From: Candidatus Hydrogenedens sp.
GTDB lineage: Bacteria; Hydrogenedentota; Hydrogenedentia; Hydrogenedentales; Hydrogenedentaceae
DNA: 59,034 nucleotides
Reading direction: 5' to 3'
Assembly (NCBI GenBank): GCA_035378955.1
Contig: DAOSUS010000014.1
Location: 1 to 59,034, forward strand
The first letter of the stretch is position 1. The number at the start of each line of letters is the position of its first letter. Below the pieces are notes generated by a model that was given only the letters and a program-made list of their open reading frames with translations, did no database searches and was not told where the DNA came from. Positions 1 to 9,539 of the stretch are shown here, piece after piece. The translations under genes and the position numbers were made by a program.

Positions 1-42
1 TTGCTCGATAAGCAAGAGCCCATTATTGTCCCAACGGACTAA
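1..42 (+). CDS. C-terminal tail of an upstream gene cut by the window edge
   Basis: Reading frame 1 is open from the first base and ends with TAA at 40-42, giving 13 residues (LLDKQEPIIVPTD). The remaining 53 bases before folC look non-coding. Too little is visible to name the protein. A second frame is also open across the edge but runs on into folC, which makes it less likely to be coding. Confidence 0.35.
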   Translation: MLDKQEPIIVPTD

Positions 43-95
43 TCATAGTAAAATGTCTTATCTTTCAAAAATATCTCATATAAAGAAAAATTTTT

Positions 96-1400
96 ATGGA
101 TGTCTATTCAAAAGGCTTGCCTGCTGAAGATATTGATTTTCTGAAAACACTGGTGCTGCATGGTGTTAAATTGGGTCTGGAAAATATAAATGCACTCCTT
201 CACTATGTTGGAGAGCCACAAAAGAAATTTTTATCGGTTCATGTAGGTGGGACAAACGGTAAAGGTAGTACGGTTGCTTATATTGATAGGATTTTTCGGG
301 AACAGGGAATTCGAACAGGAAAGTTTACAAGTCCTCATCTTATAGATTTGGCAGAACGGTTTCAGATAAATGGAACTCCAATTTCCACAGAGGAATTACA
401 TGAACAGATAACATTTTTCAGGAATGTTATTGAGAAGACAGGGATTCTACCCACATTTTTTGAGTTTTGCACCGCGATTGCCTTCCATTGGTTTGCTCTT
501 CAAAAAGTGGAATGGGCAATAGTAGAAGTCGGAATGGGGGGAAGATTGGACTCTACAAATATTATTTTCCCCAAAGTTTGTGCTATTACAAATATCGGTT
601 TGGAACATACGCAATATTTAGGGGATACATTGGAAAAAATTGCCTCGGAGAAGGCAGGGATAATAAAAGAAAAAGTCCCCGTAGTTATTGGTGAAAAAAA
701 ACAAGAGGTTAGAGACATCTTTTATAAAAAAGCGAAAGATTTATCGGCGCCGTTATGGCAAATAGAAAAAGATTTCCATGTTTCCTGGGAAAGAACTACG
801 GATAGGGCAAAACTGACATATCAAAGTCCTGTACGAGAAATCAAAGGAGCCTTTTCACGACTGTCCGCATTATATCAATGTGAAAATGCAGGGGTAGCCA
901 TAGCGGTAATAGATTGGCTTGGCCAAAAAGGTTTTTTTATAAAAGAAGAAGCTATTCTTAGGGGTCTTGCAAATGTGCGTTGGCCCGGAAGACTTGATTT
1001 AATATCACAATCTCCCTGGGTATTATTAGATGCCGCTCATAATCCGGATGGAATAGAAAGATTGGTTGAAAATCTTGAAGATAAAGTGTCGGTAGTGTTT
1101 TCTGTTGCAGATGATAAAAATGTTGAAGGTATTATTAAATTACTGTCTCCGTATGTTAATGAATTTATAATAACACAGTTTTACGGAAAGCGAGCCATGT
1201 CTGCTGAGAAAATAAAAGAAATTGTTTCAACAACAAATGTCCCTTTTTATATTGAACAAGATTTCTGTTCTGCTCTGGAACAAGGCTGGAAAAAAGCCCA
1301 ACAAGGGCACAAATTGCTTGTTACTGGCTCCATCTATGCAATCGGACAGACTTATGAATGGCTTATTAAAAAAGGTGTTATAAAGAAAATAGAGTTTTAA
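96..1400 (+). CDS. folC: Folylpolyglutamate synthase / dihydrofolate synthase
   Basis: A cytoplasmic Mur-ligase-family enzyme of 434 residues, the usual FolC length. It adds L-glutamate to (dihydro)pteroate or folate with ATP. The P-loop GGTNGKGST lies at residues 51-59. It is followed by the family signature SPHLIDLAERFQING, the conserved EVGMGGRLDSTN block and an ATP-grasping segment TNIGLEHTQYLGDTLEKIA. The C-terminal Mur-ligase domain contains LLDAAHNPDG near residue 310. The ATG at 96 has only a weak A/G-rich ribosome-binding site. The gene stands before a Gfo/Idh oxidoreductase with a 65-bp gap and may be the last gene of an operon that begins outside the window. Whether it has one or both activities cannot be told from sequence. 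Confidence 0.95.
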   Translation: MDVYSKGLPAEDIDFLKTLVLHGVKLGLENINALLHYVGEPQKKFLSVHVGGTNGKGSTVAYIDRIFREQGIRTGKFTSPHLIDLAERFQINGTPISTEELHEQITFFRNVIEKTGILPTFFEFCTAIAFHWFALQKVEWAIVEVGMGGRLDSTNIIFPKVCAITNIGLEHTQYLGDTLEKIASEKAGIIKEKVPVVIGEKKQEVRDIFYKKAKDLSAPLWQIEKDFHVSWERTTDRAKLTYQSPVREIKGAFSRLSALYQCENAGVAIAVIDWLGQKGFFIKEEAILRGLANVRWPGRLDLISQSPWVLLDAAHNPDGIERLVENLEDKVSVVFSVADDKNVEGIIKLLSPYVNEFIITQFYGKRAMSAEKIKEIVSTTNVPFYIEQDFCSALEQGWKKAQQGHKLLVTGSIYAIGQTYEWLIKKGVIKKIEF

Positions 1401-1465
1401 ATCCCTCTTTTTTTGGTATATACTCTATTTCAAATTGTTTAATTTATAAAATTTGGAGAAAAGTT

Positions 1466-2449
1466 ATGGCAAAGAAAATTCGAGTAGGTTTTGTCGGTGC
1501 AGGAGGTATAGCCATTTTGCACCATCAACGATTTTCAACAGTTAAGCAAGCCGAAATAGTGGCTTTAAATGAACCCAGTTCTGTGTCTCTCGAAAGATTT
1601 TATAAACATTGTCCCGGCTCCGAAAAACTACCTGTTTATTCTAATTATAAGGATATGATTAAAAAAGAAAATCTGGATGCGGTAGTTATATTGAGCCCTC
1701 ACACATTGCATTATGAGCAAATTATGTATTCCTTGAATTGCGGTTTGCATGTCCTTACAGAAAAGCCTATGGTATGTTCTATTGCTCATGCCAAAGAGGT
1801 TATCCAGAAAGCAAAAAAAGTAAATAAGGTTTTAATGATTTCTTATCAACGCCATTTTGAACCCCCCTTCCGTTATATGCGTGAACAGATACAAAAGGGT
1901 GCTATCGGAGAGGTGCAGTTTGTGCAGGCATTACTTTCCCAGGAATGGTTGCGATTGACACGCAATACATGGAGGCAAATTCCGAAACTTTCCGGTGGTG
2001 GGCAATTGAATGATTCGGGAAGTCATTTTATTGATATTATGATGTGGATGACAGGTATGAAAGTAAAAGAAGTATTTGCTAAGGTAGAAAAATTTGATGT
2101 GTCTGTGGATATTAACTCTGCTTTGACCCTGAAATTTGAGAATGGGGCATTAGGAAATTTATCTGTTATTGGAAATGCACCAGGTTGGTATGAGGACCAT
2201 ACGATTGTAGGAAGTAAAGGGGCATTATTCCTTAGACAAGGTATCGGTGTTTTTCAGCAAGATGAATTCGGCAAACCTATAAAAGTAAAACTTCCAAAAA
2301 TTTCCAGCGACCCTGACCGTAATTTTATTATGAGTATTTTGGGAAAAGAAAAGCCAGAAGTTCCACCCGAATGTGGTCTGAGAACAATGGAAGTTACAGA
2401 ATCTGCATGGAAATCCGCAAAGGCAGGCAAACCTGTCCGCGTCCCCTAA
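1466..2449 (+). CDS. Gfo/Idh/MocA family oxidoreductase, cytoplasmic
   Basis: 327 residues with no signal peptide. The N-terminal Rossmann fold has the dinucleotide motif VGFVGAGGIA at residues 7-16. EKPM at 99-102 is the family's conserved Lys-Pro turn that carries the proton-relay lysine. The C-terminal alpha/beta half has a GGGQLNDSGSHFIDI block holding the usual catalytic His/Asp region. The predicted reaction is NAD(P)-dependent oxidation or reduction of a sugar, inositol or glycoside hydroxyl; the substrate cannot be read from sequence. A clear GGAG ribosome-binding site precedes the ATG. Unlike the two other Gfo/Idh proteins in this window (10494 and 32772), it lacks a Tat leader, so it should act in the cytoplasm. 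Confidence 0.88.
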   Translation: MAKKIRVGFVGAGGIAILHHQRFSTVKQAEIVALNEPSSVSLERFYKHCPGSEKLPVYSNYKDMIKKENLDAVVILSPHTLHYEQIMYSLNCGLHVLTEKPMVCSIAHAKEVIQKAKKVNKVLMISYQRHFEPPFRYMREQIQKGAIGEVQFVQALLSQEWLRLTRNTWRQIPKLSGGGQLNDSGSHFIDIMMWMTGMKVKEVFAKVEKFDVSVDINSALTLKFENGALGNLSVIGNAPGWYEDHTIVGSKGALFLRQGIGVFQQDEFGKPIKVKLPKISSDPDRNFIMSILGKEKPEVPPECGLRTMEVTESAWKSAKAGKPVRVP

Positions 2450-2483
2450 AAAACAATAAAATATCCTTTCTAAAATAGTTTCA

Positions 2484-4541
2484 ATGAATGGGAAGAAAGT
2501 ATATATATTTATTCTTTGCTTTGGTTGCTTATTGACTCGTATAGAGGCTCAAAGTTCGGAAGAAGAGATATTTGAGAATTTTAAAAAAGGTGTTTTTGCT
2601 CAGGAAAAGGGGGATTTTCAATCCGCATTAAGTTGCTATGAAAATATAAAAGATAATGAGTTATATATTTTCCCGTTTGTTCGGTTGAGAATGGCCCAAT
2701 GTAAAGATGCACTAAATCAAACAGATGAAGCGATATGTATTCTTAAGGACCTTATATCTAAGGATGAAAAAGAATCAGCATGGAGATTGCCTGTTAACTA
2801 TCATCTTGCTAAATATTACGAAAAGCAAGGCAATAACAATTTAGCATGCGAATATTATAGAAAAATATATCCCTCCTCGTTTTTACCATGGTGGTTGGTT
2901 GCTTATTTGACAGATTGTGGAACATTTTTAGTAAGCACAGATAAATTTCAAAAAGAAGGTGCAGATTGCTTGCGGAAGGTGGTAAATTATGGAGGATATA
3001 ATCTCTACCGCAAAAATGCCCTTTTAAGTTTGTGTCTTTCATCGAAAGATGACGATAAAATCTTTGCAATTCGCTATTTACTCAAAAGCGGTTATCTTTC
3101 GGAAGCATGGTTTATTTTATATAACAATGTCCAATCTGAGTTTCTTACTTATGTAGGTCCCTCAAATGCAATAGAAAAATGGAGGATATTTGAAGATGCA
3201 GGGAAAGGTTTTGTTTCGCAGGTAAAACAAAACAAACAGATAGAATATGTTTCCTTGCTTTACGAATATGCCTTGCGATGTTCTATTTCCTCTGCGAAAT
3301 ATCGCCTTGCCAATACTATTTTTGATTTGATGAACGATGATTTCCCCGTAAATTTTGACCCGGGTGAGTATTTGTATTGGGTAGGACAAAAAGCTGAAAA
3401 AGACAAAAATGAAGAACATGTAATTTTATACTATAACCTTTTATTAGACCGTTTTCCTCAACACAAAAAGGTTCCGGATGCTTTATTTCTATTAGGTTTA
3501 TGGTTTTATAACAAAGGAGAATGGGAAAAGGCACAGAAATATTTGGAAAGTATTGAAAAAAACTATCCCCAATCTTCATATTATCCCCGAGCCATGTATT
3601 TACTCTCTTCTATATTCGAGAAAAAAGGAGATAAATTAAAGACACAAACATATTGTCAGAAGGCGTTACAGGGGAACATTGGAGATTATTATGTCCATTG
3701 TTCTGCAGACAAATTGATAAAAGGTTTTCATGATAATGATGCAAAAATAAAAATTGTTCCTTTAAAACATCTGCCTGTGTCTGCATTGGTGAAAAGCACT
3801 CCATTAACAATGGATGAAAATAAAATTAGGCAACAAATAGGGACAGATGCAGAATTAAAAGGATTATTCTATTTCAGTCAATTAGGAACGGAAGAAAAAG
3901 AATGGATAGCCTATTATATTTGCAATCAAATACAAGCAGGTAAAAGAGATGAAAAAGATTTAGTATTCCTATCTCATGCAGGACCCTCTCAGGTGGTTTG
4001 GGATTATATATATTCAATTCATTTAAAGGAATTTACAAATGTCTGTGATGAATATAAGAACCAGATTTTCTTACCACTTCCTTACTATAAATCTGTTGTA
4101 GAATGGGCAAAAAAAATGGCTATTGACCCTTATCTAATGTGGGCTATTATGAAACAAGAAAGTTCCTATCGCACCTCCGTAATATCTACTTCAAATGCCA
4201 GAGGCCTTTTACAACTTATTCCCAGCACAGCAGAATGGATTGTAAAAAAAGATAGCCGATTAAAAGAAATAGACCCTTTACTATGGAAATACCCAGAATA
4301 TAATATCGCTCTGGGCACTGCATATTTTCGATACTTGCTGGAGCGATTTAACGGGAATATTGTGTATGCAATAGCGGGATATAATGCAGGTCCTGGTAGA
4401 GTAGATGAATGGAAGAAAAAAATGAAAGATAATGATTTAGAAACATTTATAGAAAGTATACCTTTTACAGAAACACGAAACTATGTAAAAAAAGTTTTAG
4501 GCAACTACGCAGGCTACCATTCTATTTACAAAGGTTTTTAG
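2484..4541 (+). CDS. Secreted soluble lytic transglycosylase with TPR-like repeats
   Basis: 685 residues. A signal peptide (MNGKKVYIFILCFGCLLTRIEA) is followed by about 450 residues of helical TPR-like repeats, for example ALNQTDEAICILKDLI and GEWEKAQKYLESIEKNYPQ. A C-terminal SLT domain covers roughly residues 540-670. The catalytic glutamate is Glu559 in IMKQESSY, followed by GLLQLIPSTA and the AIAGYNAGPGRVDEW block typical of Slt70/MltE-type enzymes. It should cleave peptidoglycan between MurNAc and GlcNAc, forming 1,6-anhydroMurNAc, in the periplasm. The architecture (superhelical N-terminus plus SLT) matches Slt70. No strong ribosome-binding site precedes the ATG, and it lies 34 bp after the oxidoreductase, so translational coupling is possible. 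Confidence 0.9.
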   Translation: MNGKKVYIFILCFGCLLTRIEAQSSEEEIFENFKKGVFAQEKGDFQSALSCYENIKDNELYIFPFVRLRMAQCKDALNQTDEAICILKDLISKDEKESAWRLPVNYHLAKYYEKQGNNNLACEYYRKIYPSSFLPWWLVAYLTDCGTFLVSTDKFQKEGADCLRKVVNYGGYNLYRKNALLSLCLSSKDDDKIFAIRYLLKSGYLSEAWFILYNNVQSEFLTYVGPSNAIEKWRIFEDAGKGFVSQVKQNKQIEYVSLLYEYALRCSISSAKYRLANTIFDLMNDDFPVNFDPGEYLYWVGQKAEKDKNEEHVILYYNLLLDRFPQHKKVPDALFLLGLWFYNKGEWEKAQKYLESIEKNYPQSSYYPRAMYLLSSIFEKKGDKLKTQTYCQKALQGNIGDYYVHCSADKLIKGFHDNDAKIKIVPLKHLPVSALVKSTPLTMDENKIRQQIGTDAELKGLFYFSQLGTEEKEWIAYYICNQIQAGKRDEKDLVFLSHAGPSQVVWDYIYSIHLKEFTNVCDEYKNQIFLPLPYYKSVVEWAKKMAIDPYLMWAIMKQESSYRTSVISTSNARGLLQLIPSTAEWIVKKDSRLKEIDPLLWKYPEYNIALGTAYFRYLLERFNGNIVYAIAGYNAGPGRVDEWKKKMKDNDLETFIESIPFTETRNYVKKVLGNYAGYHSIYKGF

Positions 4542-4655
4542 TCCTCTGCAATATATGAATTTATTTTTTCTATATATTTGTGCTACGATATGAACTGTAT
4601 CAACAAATACCCAGTTGTTTAAGATTAAAAATAACCCTTTTTGGAGGAAAAAATT

Positions 4656-5756
4656 ATGCGTATGGTTAAGTTCTTTTTCATTACTGCCATGCTAATGGTT
4701 AGTGGCTATTCTGCAATGGCTCAGGATGTTGCTGAAGGACAGTGGATAAACCTGTTCGATGGCGAATCTCTTTTTGGTTGGGTCCCGTTTGGTGATGTTG
4801 ACTGGAGTGTTCAAAACGGCGTCCTTACTGCGACGAAAGGCAGTGGCGGATGGCTTGCTACAACTTGCCCCTTTGCTAATTTTGAATTATCGGCAAAGAT
4901 AAAAGTCTCCGGCGATGGCACAGCAGGTTTAGCAATTCGTGTCCCATTAGAAGGACATTATTCAGAAAATGGTGGTGGTGCCATTACATTACAAGCCGGT
5001 GGAGATTATGATATATCTGTCAGAGCTGTAGGAAATTCTGTATCCGCATCCGTCAATGGTAATCCTGTAGAAGGATTAAATATTACCAATGCGAAAGGGC
5101 ATATCGGTATTCTGTATCATAAATATCATGACAAGAAAAAAGCGGCTAAAATTGAGGTGCAGTCCATTAAATTAAAGCCCGTTCAGCTGAAATCTTTGTT
5201 TAATGGTGTTGACCTAACAGGTTGGAATATTATCCCTGACCATAAATCTGTTTTCTCGGTTGTTGATGGTGCCTTGAATATTAAAGACGGTAAGGGACAG
5301 ATTGAAACAGCGGATGTATATAAAGATTTCTTATTACAGTTAGACATTTTTGTTAATGGGAAGGCACTAAACAGTGGTGTGTTCTTCCGTGGACCTAAAG
5401 GTGTATTCTGGAAGGGTTATGAGACTCAAGTCAAGAATGCATGGCTTAACAATGACCGCACAAAACCTGTAGATTTCGGAACGGGTGGTATCTATGGTGT
5501 TCAAGAATCCCGCAAAGTTGTATCAAACGATAAAGAATGGTATACCAAGACTATCGTTTGCGATGGTAATCACATGGCTGTTTGGTTAAATGGCTACCTT
5601 GTAAGTGATTTATATGATGTTCGCCCTGTTCACCCTGAAAATGATGGTAAAAATGGGTATGTTCCATCCGCTGGAACCATACATTTACAAGGACACGACC
5701 CCACGACCGATTTGTCCTTCAAAAACATAAATATACAGGTATATCCTGAAAAGTAA
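4656..5756 (+). CDS. Exported protein with two DUF1080 (3-keto-glycoside hydrolase-like) domains
   Basis: 366 residues. The frame could be extended to a TTG at 4641, but that TTG lies on the GGAGG ribosome-binding site (4643-4647). The ATG at 4656, eight bases further on, is therefore the better start. A signal peptide ends at ...SGYSAMAQ. Two concanavalin-like DUF1080 jelly rolls follow: WINLFDGESLFGWVP (about residues 27-165) and LKSLFNGVDLTGWNII (about 172-366, with the family block FFRGPKGVFWKGYETQ). DUF1080 proteins include hydratases/hydrolases acting on 3-keto-glycosides, and they work with Gfo/Idh oxidoreductases. That link to the oxidoreductases of this window is inference. A rho-independent terminator follows. 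Confidence 0.88.
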   Translation: MRMVKFFFITAMLMVSGYSAMAQDVAEGQWINLFDGESLFGWVPFGDVDWSVQNGVLTATKGSGGWLATTCPFANFELSAKIKVSGDGTAGLAIRVPLEGHYSENGGGAITLQAGGDYDISVRAVGNSVSASVNGNPVEGLNITNAKGHIGILYHKYHDKKKAAKIEVQSIKLKPVQLKSLFNGVDLTGWNIIPDHKSVFSVVDGALNIKDGKGQIETADVYKDFLLQLDIFVNGKALNSGVFFRGPKGVFWKGYETQVKNAWLNNDRTKPVDFGTGGIYGVQESRKVVSNDKEWYTKTIVCDGNHMAVWLNGYLVSDLYDVRPVHPENDGKNGYVPSAGTIHLQGHDPTTDLSFKNINIQVYPEK

Positions 5757-5786
5757 AAAATAGTGGTAGTTTAAATATTTCTTATA

Positions 5787-5820
5787 AAGGGGCGAATAAT
5801 GGTTATTCGCCCCTTCTTGT
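5787..5820 (+). terminator. Rho-independent terminator after the DUF1080 gene
   Basis: A perfect 13-bp inverted repeat (AAGGGGCGAATAA at 5787-5799 and its complement at 5803-5815) encloses a 3-base loop and is followed by a short T-rich tail. It lies 30 bp after the DUF1080 stop codon and separates that gene from the URO-D-like gene. Confidence 0.75.
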
Positions 5821-5962
5821 TTGTCAATGGTCTGTTCATGGGGATAATCTCTATTTTGTCAGCAAGGACACGACGGGCATCTTTTTTTGCAATTTATATA
5901 TACAAATAGATAACCTAATAAAAGCGTGATAAAATTAAAAATTTTCCAAGGAGACCAAGCCG

Positions 5963-7405
5963 ATGGATAAAATGGCTACCCGTTATCAAAATTGTTTGAA
6001 GCGATATGTAACTGCTTTGAGGAATGAGAAGCCTGATTGTGTTCCTATTCGTCCATTTGTAGCGGAGTTTACAGCCCGTTATTGTGGTTTTACCTGCCAA
6101 CAAGTAACTCACGATTATCGAATTGCCTTTGATGCAGTTTGTCAAACTGTGAAGGATTTCGATTGGGATGCCGTTGTCCCTAATATGGTATATGTATGGA
6201 CCGGATTGGCACAATCTTTGGGATTAAAATATTATGGAGTTCCCGGAATTGACCTTGACCCGAATACGGGATTTCAATATAGAGAACCCCCCGAAGACCA
6301 GGCTTTTATGAAAGAAGATGAATATGATGAATTGATTTCCGACCCAACGGGTTTCCTTTATGAAAAGTGGTTGCCTCGTGTATCTACAGAAGTGGTCGAG
6401 ACAGGTAAGCCTGTAAATGTAAGAACTTATCAGGCTCTGGTTAAGACAGCAATGGCAATGTATGATTATTTTTACGCTTTTGGTCCACAAATAGAACGAC
6501 TTAAAACAGAATGTGGAACTGCTTCAGCCATTGCAGGTATTTTCAAGGCACCGTTAGATATTATTGCAGATAAATTACGCGGTTATATCGGTTTAACAAT
6601 GGATTTGTTAATCCAGCCGGATAAAGTGCTGAAAGCATGCGAAGCCTTAATGCCACATTTGTATCATGTAGCAAAAACGACGGCAGACCCTGATAAGTTA
6701 GTTCCTATTGGGTTTTGGATGCATCGCGGTTGCACTCCATTTGTAACCCGTGAACAATTCCATAAATTTTACTGGCCTACATTAAAACCTATTATTGAAG
6801 AACTCTGGAACGATAGACATCAGGTGCTGTTCTATGCAGAAGGGAATTGGAATGAACATCTGGAATCTTTCGCAGAATTGCCCGAAAAAAGCATTGTGTT
6901 CCATATTGACCGTAGTTCCCCGGAAAAATCGCAAAAAATATTAGGTGAAAAATTCTGCCTTAGTGGTGGATTACCCAATGCAATTCTTGCCGTGGGAACA
7001 CCGAAGGAAGTGCGGGAACACTGCAAGAAGTTAATAAAACTTTTATCCAGAGATGGCGGATATATTATGGACGCCAGTGCCATTATTCAAAATGATGCAA
7101 AAGTCGAAAATATTCAGGCTTTTACAGAAACAACCCGCGAATATGGAATCTACAATGGTTCAGGTTGGTCAGGAATTGACAATGTATTTAATAATAAAGA
7201 GACAGAACAATCTGTAAACGCTATAAAAAACCAGAAGCCCTCGTGGTTGTCTTGTTATCCTCCTGCGGGTGTATGTTTGCCCTGGGAAGAAAAACGCAAA
7301 GAAATACCTCAAATCAAAGGAGATGAATTGTTAGTTGAACAAATCTGGAACGGAATTGAGGCTCATGGCTACACCTTTATCTGGCAAATGCTACTGTCCT
7401 TTTAG
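5963..7405 (+). CDS. URO-D-fold protein (uroporphyrinogen decarboxylase / corrinoid methyltransferase superfamily)
   Basis: 480 residues with no signal peptide. The N-terminal RNEKPDCVPIRPF block is the hallmark start of the URO-D barrel. FHIDRSSPEKSQKILGEKFCLSGGLPN corresponds to the part of the fold where members recruit their ligand. No haem genes and no corrinoid protein lie nearby, so true uroporphyrinogen decarboxylation is unlikely. Many stand-alone members are methyltransferases of the MtaA/CmuA type. The C-terminal block where members often carry a Gly-Cys motif reads MDASAIIQNDAKVENIQAF here, without cysteine, so zinc-dependent methyl transfer is also doubtful. An AAGGAG ribosome-binding site precedes the ATG. 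A second URO-D gene follows 77 bp later. Confidence 0.8.
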   Translation: MDKMATRYQNCLKRYVTALRNEKPDCVPIRPFVAEFTARYCGFTCQQVTHDYRIAFDAVCQTVKDFDWDAVVPNMVYVWTGLAQSLGLKYYGVPGIDLDPNTGFQYREPPEDQAFMKEDEYDELISDPTGFLYEKWLPRVSTEVVETGKPVNVRTYQALVKTAMAMYDYFYAFGPQIERLKTECGTASAIAGIFKAPLDIIADKLRGYIGLTMDLLIQPDKVLKACEALMPHLYHVAKTTADPDKLVPIGFWMHRGCTPFVTREQFHKFYWPTLKPIIEELWNDRHQVLFYAEGNWNEHLESFAELPEKSIVFHIDRSSPEKSQKILGEKFCLSGGLPNAILAVGTPKEVREHCKKLIKLLSRDGGYIMDASAIIQNDAKVENIQAFTETTREYGIYNGSGWSGIDNVFNNKETEQSVNAIKNQKPSWLSCYPPAGVCLPWEEKRKEIPQIKGDELLVEQIWNGIEAHGYTFIWQMLLSF

Positions 7406-7482
7406 TTGTCGGGAAGATGTTCGATAAATTGTAATGATTTTGAATTTAAAAGGAATAATTAGAAGGAAAATATGTTATCTTA

Positions 7483-8601
7483 ATGCTATATGACAAATCC
7501 TATCAAGGCTTATCTCTTCAGGGGGAGAATATAAAACGGATGATGTTTTATGATTATCCGAAGTGGGTTCCTGTGCAGGTATTTTTTCTCCCCGCCTGTA
7601 TAAATAAATACAAGACAGCTATAAATGAACTTATGGAGAAGCACAGACGATTATTTCCTATATATGACAGGTTTGATGAAGAAAAACCGATTGAATATAA
7701 GGACTTTTATGTTGAAGGAGAAGTTACGGATTGTTGGGGATGCGTATGGAAAAATTTGCATGGAGGTATGGTCGGTAAGGTAGCAGGGCATCCCTTGGAG
7801 AATTGGGATTATTTTGAAGAGTGGAAAAAGCATATACCCAATCCAGAAACTGATGGTATTCTGGGACCTAAGAACTGGAATGAGATAGAAAAAGAGATTC
7901 AAAGGAAAAAGGAAGAGGGAATATTATCCCCTGATTTTCCACTTCCCCATGGTTTCCACTTTATGCTTTTATGGGACTTACGAGGTTTTGAGAATTTTAT
8001 GTTAGATATGCTTATGGAAGAGCCGCGTCTTACCGAATTGATGAATATTATTATGGAGTATAACAATTATTCCGTAAGGAAGATATTAGATTTAGGCACA
8101 CCTTTTTTAGGACTTGCAGAAGATTTGGGAATACAAAATAATTTGCCTATAAGCAAAGAGTTGTGGGATAAATATGTAAAACCGGGTTATGAAATAACTG
8201 TGGGAGAAGCAAAGAAACGCGGAATCCCTGTTTATCTACATTCCGATGGACATATTTTGCCTATTATACAAGACCTTATTGATTTGGGGGTAACCTTACT
8301 CAATCCACAATCGCGTGCTAATGGTATTTATCCTCTTTGTGAACAGGTCCTTAGAAAAGTGGCCATTAATCTTGACCTTGACCGACAATTGTTTCCTGTT
8401 GCGGAGAAGTCAGATATAAAAAAGCATGTTCAAGAAATATTTAATGCATTTTATCTGCCTGAGGGAGGGCTAATGTTAAATATTGAAATTAATGAGGATG
8501 TTTCGCTTGAAATAATGGATTATCTATTCTCACTTGTAGAAGACTACTGCTCTTTGCCCAATCCTGAAGATACAAATTTTTCAAAAATAGGATTGTTTTA
8601 A
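7483..8601 (+). CDS. Second URO-D-fold protein
   Basis: 372 residues, distantly related to the preceding gene. It shows the URO-D N-terminal pattern KRMMFYDYPKWVPVQVFF and a C-terminal block beginning LPEGGLMLNIEINEDVSLE, again without the Gly-Cys motif. IPVYLHSDGHILPIIQDLIDLGV matches the family's substrate-side strand with a conserved His-x-Asp-Gly. The ATG at 7483 is preceded by a three-codon mini-ORF (ATG at 7472, stop at 7481-7483 overlapping it by one base) that sits nearer to the AAGGA at 7463, so initiation may be reinitiation. A later start at Met19/20 is possible. The paired arrangement suggests two subunits or sequential enzymes of one C1 or ring-cleavage step; the substrate is unknown. 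Confidence 0.75.
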   Translation: MLYDKSYQGLSLQGENIKRMMFYDYPKWVPVQVFFLPACINKYKTAINELMEKHRRLFPIYDRFDEEKPIEYKDFYVEGEVTDCWGCVWKNLHGGMVGKVAGHPLENWDYFEEWKKHIPNPETDGILGPKNWNEIEKEIQRKKEEGILSPDFPLPHGFHFMLLWDLRGFENFMLDMLMEEPRLTELMNIIMEYNNYSVRKILDLGTPFLGLAEDLGIQNNLPISKELWDKYVKPGYEITVGEAKKRGIPVYLHSDGHILPIIQDLIDLGVTLLNPQSRANGIYPLCEQVLRKVAINLDLDRQLFPVAEKSDIKKHVQEIFNAFYLPEGGLMLNIEINEDVSLEIMDYLFSLVEDYCSLPNPEDTNFSKIGLF

Positions 8602-8711
8602 GGTTATTAAAAGTCTATAATAGCAACAGGAAATGTTTTGAATGTACTATTGAAGCATTAAAACAACTTTTTCTGTTTTGATAGCAAACCTAAAACTAAA
8701 AGGATTATAAA

Positions 8712-9287
8712 ATGATTTACTACCAACAAATAGCTAAGCAATGGGACCGATTAAATTCTCTTTCTCCGGAGGATTCGAAAATTCTAAACAACTCAATTGA
8801 GGATGGAGTTTTTGAAGGATTTAATCAATTTTCTACACAGTTAATGAATAGTCTAACAAGAGATTTTCCGATTGTGAATAATCTGGCATACAACGATATA
8901 AAGCAAATAAAGTCAGGTTTCTCAAATGCTGTGTTTTCAGGATATCTTATTTATGTTGCATTTCAATTAATTTCTAATATAAAGAGACCTCTATTTCAAC
9001 AAGGTTTAAAATATGACCCTACAGTCATGAATGAATATAACTGTATAATTGTTCCAGAGCAACCTAATATTAAAAGCGAAAGATTTTTTAAAATACTTGA
9101 TGAAAATCCCGCCATCGAACTCCTTTTTGAGAAAGTAACATCCATAGAGTTAAATATATTAAGAAAAAATAATCCGGGTTTTGGTGATTTATCTGCTAAT
9201 ATAGGATTTATGATAAGAGACCTTATGGCTCGTGGAGTATTTATGGGATATGGGCTTGGTTTCGCAGAAAGTTGCTTGAGAGGATAA
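8712..9287 (+). CDS. Unknown 191-residue soluble protein
   Basis: I do not recognise this family. The frame has an AAGGA ribosome-binding site ten bases before the ATG, and a protein-like composition (mixed helix, no long low-complexity run). There is no signal peptide, and one moderately hydrophobic stretch (NAVFSGYLIYVAFQLISNI) that is too broken for a sure membrane segment. The C-terminus is Gly-rich (RDLMARGVFMGYGLGFAESCLRG). It lies 110 bp after the second URO-D gene and may belong to that transcript. About 250 bp of very AT-rich, apparently non-coding DNA follows it. Confidence 0.6.
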   Translation: MIYYQQIAKQWDRLNSLSPEDSKILNNSIEDGVFEGFNQFSTQLMNSLTRDFPIVNNLAYNDIKQIKSGFSNAVFSGYLIYVAFQLISNIKRPLFQQGLKYDPTVMNEYNCIIVPEQPNIKSERFFKILDENPAIELLFEKVTSIELNILRKNNPGFGDLSANIGFMIRDLMARGVFMGYGLGFAESCLRG

Positions 9288-9539
9288 ATATTGAGTTTTT
9301 CATTATCTTCTTATAAAAAAAGAGATTAAGTATTTGCCTGATTTTATTGTGTTTTATTTTCTATTAATTCCAGATCTATATTTGCATAAAAAATAATAAA
9401 AATATCGTTACCATGGGTAATATAGTAGACATTTGTTAATTTAATCAAGTATATTTATATTTCCAATAATGTTGTAATTTAATATCACAATAAAAAACTT
9501 CAAAAAATAAATTTAGGCAAAATTGTAAAGGATTAAAAA

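Noticed and set aside
1387..1440. Inverted repeat AAATAGAGT ... ACTCTATTT after folC
   Set aside because: A nine-bp stem with a loop of about 36 bases; too weak for a terminator call.
4641..4655. Start codon TTG for the DUF1080 protein
   Set aside because: It lies on the GGAGG ribosome-binding site of the ATG at 4656.
7472..7483. Three-codon mini-ORF before the second URO-D gene
   Set aside because: Too short to be a gene on its own; noted only as a possible reinitiation feature.
9288..9539. 252-bp AT-rich gap after the unknown protein
   Set aside because: Searched for a promoter or RNA gene; only AT-rich sequence and a short palindrome are visible, nothing supportable.
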